Positions 1 to 9,775 of a stretch of 64,000 nt of DNA are shown piece after piece. Source of the stretch: Erythroxylum novogranatense (lineage: Eukaryota; Streptophyta; Magnoliopsida; Malpighiales; Erythroxylaceae); assembly GCA_029891385.1 (NCBI GenBank), contig CM057228.1, forward strand, positions 18,624,309 through 18,688,308. The letters run 5' to 3'. Each line of letters opens with the position of its first letter. Positions within the stretch are counted from its first letter, which is position 1. A program made the position numbers and the translations under genes. The notes below the pieces were generated by a model. The model was not told the origin of the DNA. It made no database searches and saw only the letters and a list, made by a program, of their open reading frames with translations.

Positions 1-882
1 AAAAATGAACGTAATTGTCTTAGGAATCCAACGCTTCAAGAATCGAGTCAAACGGATGTCGGATGAAGGAATTATGCACAAAAGATTACAAAAGGGTCGG
101 ATTGAAAACCCAAGAACAAAACGGGTTTTTCAAAAATCATAACTCCTAGCCCCGATATCGAAAAATTACAAACTTTATGGCGTCGGAAAGATCGACATAC
201 AAGCTACAAATTCCAGTAATACCACTTACTCCAATTCAGACTAAATTCATACGACGAGTAGCCTCGAAGTATAAAATACACAAATCTATACTTAATAATA
301 TTTTCAAAACAAAGCGTATCTTCTGAAAATCATATCTCCCAATCCCGACAGCGAAAAATAGCAAAATTTATGTCCATGAAAAGCTCTCGACAGAGGCTAC
401 AAGTTTTATGTTCATTATTTTCTCGAATTCTGCCTAAATCAAAAGTCAACTATCAACCCCAAAAGTCAAACTTCAAACAAATTTCATACTTAACTTTGAC
501 TGATCATAACTTCCACTCCCGATATCGAAAAATATCAAACTTTATGGCTACGGAAAGCTCTTGACATAATCTACAAGTTTTCAGAAGACCATTTTATCAA
601 ATTTTGCCTAAATCAAAAGTCAACCCTCAAAGGCCAAAAAGTCAAACTTTTACAATTTTTCATATTCTCACACTTTTTCTTTTTAATCTTTGCTATTTAA
701 CTTTATTTCAATCAACTCATCCACTTTCTTCTCATAATCCATATAAGTTCAGTCAAATATCAAAGTCCTCAAAATTTATACTTTCATCAAATTTCCTTAA
801 ACTCAACATTTTCTCACCAATTTCTTTCTCACTTAAATTTATTTTAATATTCTAATTTTCACCAGAAATTCGGGGTCCAACA
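1..882 (-). mobile_element. Partial LTR (element's 3' LTR) of giant-LTR gypsy-like element 1
   Basis: This segment matches 4963-5846 almost base for base over its whole length and ends at the same ...GGGGTCCAACA terminus. It is therefore the visible end of the second LTR of the element whose complete LTR is 1617-5846; the rest lies left of the window. Orientation is minus because a polypurine tract follows at 883-903 and the primer-binding site lies next to the other LTR. A few substitutions and 1-bp indels separate the copies, which suggests a fairly recent insertion. Short open frames in this stretch overlap the repeat modules and show no protein similarity that I recognise. Confidence 0.85.
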
Positions 883-903
883 TTTCTCCCCCTCTTAAAA
901 GAA
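883..903 (-). other. Polypurine tract of element 1
   Basis: The minus strand reads CTTTTAAGAGGGGGAGAAA and abuts the TGTTGG... start of the 3' LTR. This is where second-strand DNA synthesis would be primed. Confidence 0.75.
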
Positions 904-1597
904 TTTCGTCCTCGAAATTCACACTTAAGAACATAATATTTCTTATCTAATTCCTTCTCATAATATTTTCTCAATCTCTTCATAATTTCTCAATTCTTAA
1001 ATCAATTACTCCATCCAAAATCACATCAAACTCACATTTTTTCTTAATATTTGAAACAAGTCAATGGTCCACGTCGTAATGACTCATGGACTAAAATCAC
1101 CATTTCACTTAATCCTTTGAATTTCTATACACATTTCTCTATCAATTTATCTCATTCTTCAAAATTTTCATCTCACATATGCATATTCGAAATCGATTCC
1201 TCTAAATTCATCATGTAATTCAAATCTAAATTTCCATTTTCACAATCCATCTAAATCAAACAATCAATTAGGTTCTTCCCAATTCACCAAGAAATTCTAA
1301 TCTCAAATTCATAATCATAAACCTAAATCAAACATAATTCTTAACCTTAATCTCATCTCATAATTGCATGTACAAAATCAAATCGCCATCATGAACTTCA
1401 AATCTCAAGTTCATTTACACACACCCAAAATCAATCAAAGTTCTTAACCTCACTCACTCAGACAATCACTAAATTCATTCTTAATAACCATAATGCCCAA
1501 GTATGATCATAATACTGGGCTCTGACATTCTCACAAATTCAATTTTTACCCTTACACACTCTCATCAATCTTCTATGCCCAGTTAAGACCATAGTAC

Positions 1598-1612
1598 TGG
1601 GCTCTGATACCA
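1598..1612 (-). other. Primer-binding site of element 1 (initiator tRNA-Met)
   Basis: The minus strand reads TGGTATCAGAGCCCA, 4 nt inside the LTR boundary at 1617. It is the standard plant complement to the 3' end of initiator tRNA-Met. A second, weaker copy of the same block occurs at 1490-1528. Confidence 0.8.
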
Positions 1613-1616
1613 TAAA

Positions 1617-4600
1617 TGTTGGGACCCGATCCGAGAACCGGATCTCAACCGGAAAACGAAAAACAGAAAACGAAAGTACCGGAACAAAACGAAGCGAAGC
1701 GGAATCGATACTTAACAAATGGCGCCGACATCCGAGAACAATCAAGAACACAGAAACACATTCGAATAGATGAACATAATCGCGTTGGAAACCCTAAGAC
1801 ATTTCAAATCCGGTATAAATTTTTTTTTCTCTTATTCATTCCTTTTCTCTTTAATCAATCTCATTCAAATCATAACCATTCCATACAATTTCTTTTTTTT
1901 TGGAAACTCATCCTTACCAATTTCAATTCACTTAATACATCTTAATCATTTCTTATACAATCATATAAATCCTCAAACTCATTTCTTTAAACCTATTTTA
2001 CCGAAATTTTACCGAAATTTCGGCAGCATAACAGCTGTATTTTGACAGCCTAAAAATTTAAAAACAAAATAAACGCACTTATAATACACATAATCCAATA
2101 GCACAAGGCAACATCGGACCTCCCGTCCGGCATCCAAAAACCAGCAACAACACAACCTTAGTTCTAAACACTTCCTAAATGCATTCCATAATACATGTCT
2201 CAATCCGAACCAAGTCATTCATATACATAACCATTCACAATTCATAACCATAATCATAAACAAACTCAATTCCAATATGTATCCATCCTTCAATTCCAAC
2301 CATTTATTTACATTCCAAACTGAATACACGTCTAATTTTAATGGCGTTCTAAGTCATACTCAATTACACATAAAGTAAAAGCATATAAAAATATCGGGCC
2401 GACATCATACTCGTCTTCCATCCGATCTCCTAATTGAAAACCTGGAGATGGGGATGAAAGGGGGGTGAGCACAAAGCTCGTGGATAATATATTTATAAAT
2501 TAAAACATAAGCGAAAACTGTCTTTTCAAACTTTTCAAACATTTCCCATTTAAGAATTTCTCCAAAAACTCATTTTCAAACTTTTCAATTTCATCAACAC
2601 TTTCTAATATTTTTCTCGAAATTTTCATTTGTTTCAAAACATTTATATCCAGTTTCAGGAATTTCATGCTTGAAAATTTTATTTTCTCGTTTCTCAAAAT
2701 CTCAAACCTTTTTCAAAACATGCACAGTCTTAAACATGAATGCATCACATCATAGTGTATCACATCATAATCAAATTAAAACACATAACACATCGAATTG
2801 GTTTGGTTCGGTCCAAACAGACGTATCGCACATTCTCAAGATAGCGGTTCATGCAAATGTGAATGAGGGAAGTCCGAGATCGAACTCCTATGCCACTAGC
2901 GGGCGTGGAGAAGGCTTAAACAGTAGAGAGGCAATGACTTACAAAAGGACCCGACCAAACCCACTTAACACATAACTAAAACGGAATTCGACGCTCAAGG
3001 CACTTTTCGAAAATCTTAATTTTTTTTCCTTTTTTAACTCATGACATCAAATTGTGTCATAAATGAAACAAGCATATATCCACATAATTGCACATAATCA
3101 ATCTAATGTAATTCACGTAAATCACATATGCATCACAATATATGCACTAATTCTTTAAATCATTCAAATCATAAATCACATAATTTGAAAACCATGAAAT
3201 TCATAAGTCTTGCATTTTCTAAAACTCATTTTACTTAAAATCATAATTTCAAACATTTACATCCTTTTTCGAACATTTTTTTTCAATAATAATTTATCAA
3301 AAATCAAATTTTGCTTTATTTAATTTTCAAAAATTCACATTTAGCTTATAATTCAATAAATAAATATACTACCCACCTCATATCCATGCTAGCATCTTGT
3401 CCAATGCTTCAATTTGACCTTTTCTCCTTTCTTCCTTCCAATTGAAAATTCCCTAAATCAATTTCATCCAAAATTTAATCTCATAAATAACTTAATCCTT
3501 CAATTTGATGCTTAAGTCATCAATTCTTACTAATTCCAAGATAGTTACATCACTAATTTCAAAAACCCCCCAAATTACAAATTGAACCTAAACCAATCCA
3601 ATCAAATTCAATATCATAATTAACTTAATTTCTCAAATTAAACTTAGGAAATATCAATTCCTCTCATATTCAAGCTATTTCAATCTCCAATTTTGAAAAT
3701 CCCCAATTTTCAAAATTGGCCTAAACCAATTTACACAAATTCAATATCATAAAACATAATTTCTTCAAAATTGATTCCATATTTCATCAATTCATGCTAT
3801 TATTGATAATTCTACACCATTAATTCACAAAATTTGAGAAAATCCCCAAATTCCAAATTAAGCCTAAACCCCCAATTTACAATTTTTCAAATTAAACTTC
3901 ACCTAAAGCATAAACATTAAAATTGACTTAGGATATCTTAAATTCATCACTAATTCAAGCAATCTAAAGCAACAATTTCAAAAACCCCCAAATTTCACTA
4001 TTCATCATCTTCTTCACTAAGCTTTCTCTCTCTAGAATCTTCCATAACCAAAATTAAACATAACCATAGTCTAATCTCTTCAAATAATCATAGATAAGCT
4101 AAATTCATAACCATTCCAAGCTTAATCAACCATCAAACAAATCAAAAACTCAAAAACTCAAGCTTTCTCTCTCTTACCTTCTCTCTCTTGATTTTTGAAT
4201 TTCTTGGAAGCCATGGAACTTTCACCTTCTTTCATCCATGTCTTCACCTTGCAAACCCACGAAATCTAGCTTAAAAACCCCAAACTTTACATACCTTTCA
4301 TCATCTTCCTCCATAACCGATTGCTTCTTTCTCTTTTTCTTAATTTCTTCTTCTCCCTTCTTCTTTGGTTCTGGAATTTTCGTGACTTCTGCTAGTTTCT
4401 GGAAGCAAAAATGGCAACCCTTAAGTGTGTTCTGCCATATCATTAAAAATGGAGGGTAAATGACCATCTTGCCCTCACTTATTAGCTTATTTCCAAGTTT
4501 GCCCCTGTACAGGATTTTCAAAATCTGATAGTTTGCGTCCTATTTTCAAGCATCTAAATGGAATAATTTGGACAAACTTTCTTCTTAAAAATTGTTCCTC

Positions 4601-5846
4601 TACATCATACAAATCCAACGCCACTGACCGCGCTCAATTCGGATCAAAAACGAAGAAGTTATAGCCAAAATACTATCGGACCTGTGAAAAATCCGAGACT
4701 GAACATTAACATAACTTCAGTCCAGAAATGGACAATCTTAGGGATGAAATTAAATTTTTATCCCTTCACAAGAGTTGTAGCCTTATATCTTAACTTTATT
4801 TTCTCTCAAGAATCAACTCAATCGGAGTTATACAGCTCCCGAAAATCGTAAAATACTGAACCATGTTCAGAAAATTATCCAACTTATAACCTATAACCTA
4901 TCTCTTACTTTGGTTCAATCAATCTCTTTCCATTTAATCTCCTAAAAATCATAATTCTTCATAAAGATGAACGTAATTGTCTTAGGAATCCAACGCTTCA
5001 AGAATCGAGTCAAACGGATGTCGGATGAAGGAATTTTACACAAAAGATTACAAAAGGGTCGGATTGAAAACCCAAGAACAAAACTGGTTTTTCCAAAAAT
5101 CATAACTCCTAGCTCCGATATCGAAAAATTACAAACTTTATGGCGTCGGAAAGATCGACATACAAGCTAAAACTTTCATTAATACCACTTACTCCAATTC
5201 AGACTAAATCTATACGACGAGTAGCCTCGAAGCATAGAATACACAAATCTATACTTAATAATATTTTCAAAACAAAGCGTATCTTCTGAAAATCATATCT
5301 CCCAATCCCGACATCGAAAAATAGCAAAATTTATGCCCACGAAAAGCTCTCGACAGAGGCTACAAGTTTCATGTTTATCATTTTCTCGAATTCTGCCTAA
5401 ATCAAAAGTCAACTGTCAACCCCAAAAGTCAAACTTCAAACAAATTTCATACTTAACTTTGACTGATCATAACTTCCACTCCCGATATCGAAAAATATCA
5501 AACTTTATGGCTACGGAAAGCTCTTGACATAATCTACAAGTTTCCAGAAGACCATTTTATCAAATTTTGCCTAAATCAAAAGTCAATCCTCAAAGGCCCA
5601 AAAGTCAAACTTTTTACAATTTTTCATATTCTCACACTTTTACTTTTTAATCTTTGCTATTTAACTTTATTTCAATCAACTCATCCACTTTCTTCTCATA
5701 ATCCATATAAGTTCACTCAAATATCAAAGTTCTCAAAATTTATACTTTCATCAAATTTCCTTAAACTCAACATTTTCTCACCAATTTTTTTCTCACTTAA
5801 ATTCATTTTAATATTCGAATTTTCACCAGAAATTCGGGGTCCAACA
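1617..5846 (-). mobile_element. Complete 4.23-kb LTR (element's 5' LTR) of element 1
   Basis: The LTR is bounded by TGTTGGGACC at 1617 and GGGTCCAACA at 5846, a short terminal inverted repeat with canonical TG...CA. Its last 884 bp are repeated at 1-882. At 5098, 5291 and 5467 there are three degenerate copies of one module (TCATAACTCC...GATATCGAAAAAT...TTTATG...CTACAAGTTTC) spaced 193 and 176 bp apart. A GGGTGAG...GCTCG block near 2462-2482 resembles a block conserved in the other giant LTRs of this window. The low-complexity open frame around 4222-4521 is not convincing as a gene. The matching TSD lies outside the window. Confidence 0.82.
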
Positions 5847-6209
5847 AAATCCTCCGCTCCTAACCTCTTGGCTTTCTCCAATGTAAGTTTTTGTAGTGGA
5901 AGAAGTGGTTATGGTTATACACAACAACCATCTATTGTTTCATATAGTCCACCCTAGTTTGGAATTAGTTTACTAGTAGGTGGTGGTACGGGCTATGTTG
6001 GTTGCCCCGCCATACCCCTATCTGTATCATTAACTAAGGCATGACTTTCCTCCTCTCTCTCTCTCTCTCAGTGGCTCTCATAACACTTGATTCCATTCTT
6101 CAGTCTATAATAGACAAAAGGGTGGATCTACATTAGATTCACATCATATGCTCATATAATCCTTCATTAGGCATGTACACAATCATAGACCAAAACCGTC
6201 ATCACTAAA
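5847..6209. other. Spacer between two LTRs, with a short coding-like stretch and a (CT)n run
   Basis: From about 5849 the plus strand can be read for some 70 codons with a single stop (Ser/Gly/Tyr/Gln-rich, e.g. SGRSGYGYTQQPSIVSYSPP). The composition is like the variable part of a copia gag, but there is no zinc knuckle or other diagnostic motif, so I do not assign it. A (CT)n microsatellite lies at 6052-6069. Confidence 0.3.
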
Positions 6210-6991
6210 TGTAACACCCCATACCCAATAATGGAATCAGCATACCGAGTATTACCCTATTTTTAAATATCTAATACTTTAAACTACAACATCTTTTATC
6301 TAAAACCTCATTATTCTAGCAAATACTATTCACTTTATAAAATTTTGACAAAGTTTCCTCCATATGTACTTAAAACCTGCTGCAAGAAACTTCAATACAC
6401 TTCTTATGCATGTTACTCAACTATCCATCTCTATGTAAAACTCTGTGACAAAATAATTTACCTATCCTCCAATATATTTCAACACATCTAAATCAAATTT
6501 CATACATAACTTTCATGTATTCATATGTAATTCACAATAAAATCCTATAAGATCCTTCACTTCTTTATGTGTACAAGCCATATCTAAAAACAAAATAAAA
6601 ATTTGTAGTACATCTTCCTCTAAATATTTCGAGATCCTCTATGTGACTCTTGTCTTATAGTAGATCCACCACAGCTTTCTTCTAATTCTCTTCAAAACCT
6701 ACACGAGGAAAGAAAATTTACACATTAAGCTATAGGCTTAGTGGTGTCCAAACAATTCCATTTCTCATTCAATGCAATTCATTCAACCATAACATGCATA
6801 ATATATAATATTTTTCACATATAAATATCTTAATTTATTTCTAAGCATAAATAGGCATTTAAAATCAAGTTATGAAATAAAAGCATATACCTATTTTAAT
6901 AATTCATATCTAATTACACAATGATGCATAAATTGTACAATTTAATTTACAATCAATTACTAATTTTATGTGAAGTTCCTTAATTATTAGT

Positions 6992-6995
<4 letters not shown>

Positions 6996-7034
<39 letters not shown>
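6996..7034. repeat. (TA)n microsatellite
   Basis: An uninterrupted AT dinucleotide run of about 39 bp inside the solo LTR. Confidence 0.95.
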
Positions 7035-7037
<3 letters not shown>

Positions 7038-8140
7038 AGGAGAAAGAGCAATGAATCCCTTTGCTTTCTATTTATAGAGTAAGCGAGGTTCATGTGAGTT
7101 TAAATGTAGTCGAAATACAACATTGGACAGCAATCATGAGGCTAGGACTACAATAGTTGCTCTCGTGACTGAGAGGATTAGATACGTACTAGAGAACCTT
7201 GCGCCTCAAGGCCAGTCATTTTCTGGTAGAGATGTGGAATTAGAATTAGGAAGTGGAAATGCCATAAAGCACGAACCTGAAGACCATCCATAAAGCCGAA
7301 TACGTGGGATTTTAAAACACAGGACCTGATTCTCAAAACCATATATATTTGTAATTGCCCCAAAGTAAAATTCAAAGGAATTATATTGTTGAGCAAGATA
7401 AGTGGGATTTTAAAATACGGGACCTGATTCTCGGAACCATATAGTCTTTTTTAATAATATTTACATATTAAACTGAGCTCTCGGAGCCATGCAGTTCATA
7501 ACACAAATCAAATATCTTCCATTGGAACCCATCTCTTAGAGCCATACAGTCTGGTAATATATATCATGACCCAGTATTGCTAACTCCTTAATTGGCATTT
7601 CAATTAGTGCTGCTAACTCCCTAATTGGCATGTCAATCTTATCACTTTCCTCCAATTCCTATCTATTTTACTTAGGGCAAATCTAATTAAATTCCATTGA
7701 CATTTCATAATAAAAGTTCAATAACCAATTCAAGCTATTCCATATTCGACTAAAGTAAAAGTCATTCTTGAATGTCATTTTTTATTTCCATTATTGGTTT
7801 TAATTTAATTCATACAACATTCAAGACATATTCATCTCACCAATTAGTCAAAAATAGCATGTATATCAAGCTTTTCAATTCAAACATAATGTATGCAAAT
7901 TGGAGAAAATACAAATTATAACTCCAAAATCTAAATTAATCACATATTCTACTTCATTTACAATCTAATTAAATATTTTTAACAACAATTTCATTAACTC
8001 CAATTGAAATGCCAACCCTAAATTACCTAATATACAATTTTTAGGGAAAAATAGAATTGCAAGAACACATACCAAATTGATGTCCAAATCTTCAAATTAA
8101 ACCTCCACAAACTTCAATTTGATCATCAATCCCTTATTCC

Positions 8141-8184
8141 TTTTCTTTCTCTTTCTCTTTCTCTTTCTGTTTCTCTCTCTCTCC
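8141..8184. repeat. TTTCTC-rich pyrimidine microsatellite
   Basis: Alternating TTTCTC and CT units inside the solo LTR. Confidence 0.85.
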
Positions 8185-8974
8185 TTCAATTTATCTTCTT
8201 TATCTTCATAATATTGCATAACAAATTCAATTTTATGAATTTTATTCATTAATACATGCAACTATACCAAAATCATGTACTAAAAACAACAAAAACTTCA
8301 TTAACTTACCTTATAAAGTTTTGGGTACTATTCATCAAGAACACCATATACCATTTCTTCATTTTTTTTCCCCAAACTTTTTGTTCATATGGTGAGTTTA
8401 GGGACCCTAGATTGATGATTTAATGTTTAATAGGTGATTTGGGGCTTTAAAATAAAGAAAGTTGGCTGGAAAACGAAAGAAAATGAAAGAAAAATGGAGA
8501 AGAAATGAGGGAGGTGATTCTCGTCAATGTTTTGGAGATGAAGAAAATGATTAGTTGACAAAAATGTCATGTGGTCCCTTATTAAATGGTTTTTTTCAAT
8601 TGTTTTATTTTGTTTAGATCCAAATTAACTTTATCTTTTAATTCATTCTTTTTTTCTCAATAAAAATACCCATAAGAAAATTACCAACTCTACATAAAGA
8701 CCTTAATTAATATCATTTATTTATTATTATTATTTTTGGGTTTAACTTTCACCCTTTTTTGGGTCAAGCTTTGACCAAACTCTTGGTTAAACCCTCAAAA
8801 TGAAATCGTTTTGAGCTCTAATTTAATCCTTGGGCTATCCTTGAACAATATTATCTGATGCCAAATAAAGTAAAATGCAGTTTGGGACCTGGGTGTCACT
8901 ATTTATCTCGAGATACACTATTAACAACCCAAAAAATACTATTCATGATATTGAGATTTTTTTTGGACGTTACA

Positions 8975-9390
8975 CAATCACTTGTATAACTTGTAACCTA
9001 AGATGTTAAAGAAAATAGATGGATTGTTTTTATTTGATTCTTTATACATTTTTTAATTGATTCTTTCTTAAAACTTCTTTAATATGCTTGTTAAGAATGA
9101 AGATATGAATACTTTATTTACAAACGTAGTCAAACAAGAGGTGTTGAAGCTCATAACAACGAAAGTACACCTTGAATCATATCTTACAGTTCTTACTTCA
9201 AAATTAAAAGGTATGTTTAAAACTCACTACTTGTACATGTAACTTTTGAGATGGTTTCATCCTTCCTATTTTTAGCATGCTCAATTTCATTCTTTGGTAT
9301 AATTAAAACTTAGTGTGTAAACTTAAATTGATTTATCATTATGTTATTAAGAACTTAAATTGCATTAATAAGTCAATAATTTAAATTTAA
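8975..9390. other. Spacer between solo LTR and CACTA relic
   Basis: AT-rich DNA. A roughly 45-codon open stretch around 9090-9225 (plus) lies just upstream of the CACTA domain and could be part of the same dead element, but it has no motif I recognise. Confidence 0.3.
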
Positions 9391-9775
9391 TTGTATAGCT
9401 ACATGGACAAAAATTGGATGTCTCATCATAAATGGTCCACTCAATACTTAGAAGGAGTGAAGAGTTTCATAAAATTTTTGAAAGATCAAATGGGTTTACA
9501 ATGTGAAATTCGTTGTTCATGCATAAATTGCTTAAACTTTAACAGTCAAAGTCAAGATGTGGTGTATTATACTTATTAATTCGAGGAAGAGATAAAATCT
9601 ATACTTCATGGATTTATCATGGCAAACATTTTCAAGCAAGTAATGCCAGAAGTGTTGATACAGGTGATGATGGTGGTAACAATAATGATGTAAATGATAG
9701 TGATATTAATAATGATGGTGATGATGAGATTGGAGAGATGTTAGAGGATTTGGAGAATATTAGGGAGACTACAAA
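9391..9775 (+). pseudogene. CACTA (En/Spm) transposase-associated domain fragment
   Basis: Translation from 9403 begins MDKNWM, then shows YLEGVKSFIKF and a Cys-rich block (CEIRCSCINCLN), the layout of the plant transposase-associated domain found at the N-terminus of CACTA TNP2-type transposases. A stop at about 9577 interrupts it; after it the reading continues as FEEEIKSILHGF and then an acidic Asp/Asn-rich linker, as in family members. The catalytic transposase part is absent: near 9775 the sequence switches to copia coding on the opposite strand. The domain is recognised from motif layout; that the fragment is dead is clear from the stop and truncation. Confidence 0.7.

Larger units (their letters stand above)
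883..1616 (-). mobile_element. Internal region of element 1: polypurine tract, non-coding DNA, primer-binding site
   Basis: This is only 734 bp between two LTRs of more than 4 kb. On the minus strand, 903-883 reads as a purine-rich tract (AAGAGGGGGAGAAA) directly before the 3' LTR, preceded by the GAAATTCGAGGACGAAATTC-type end typical of Ty3/gypsy polyproteins. At 1612-1598 the minus strand reads TGGTATCAGAGCCCA, the primer-binding site complementary to initiator tRNA-Met. No gag or pol frame is present. The structure fits a large retrotransposon derivative (LARD) mobilised in trans; that last step is inference. Confidence 0.8.
6210..8974. mobile_element. Probable solo LTR, 2.77 kb, gypsy (TGTAACACCCC) type
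   Basis: It starts TGTAACACCCCATACCC and ends ...GGACGTTACA, giving TGTAAC/GTTACA inverted termini like the giant LTRs at 25776 and 39391. No matching second LTR, primer-binding site or polypurine tract is visible at either edge, so a solo LTR is the simplest reading. The immediate 5-bp flanks (CTAAA and CAATC) do not match; ATCACT occurs 3 bp outside the left end and 3 bp outside the right end, which could be a blurred duplication. Inside are four or so degenerate repeats of a CTCGGAGCCATACAGT-like motif between about 7330 and 7555, two 33-bp repeats near 7573-7650, a (TA)n run at 6996-7034 and a TTTCTC-rich run at 8141-8184. Confidence 0.65.

Noticed and set aside
4222..4521. A 99-codon minus-strand frame in the LTR of element 1, Lys/Glu-rich
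   Set aside because: Low-complexity translation of a TTC/TCT-rich LTR segment. No domain, and no evidence of constraint.
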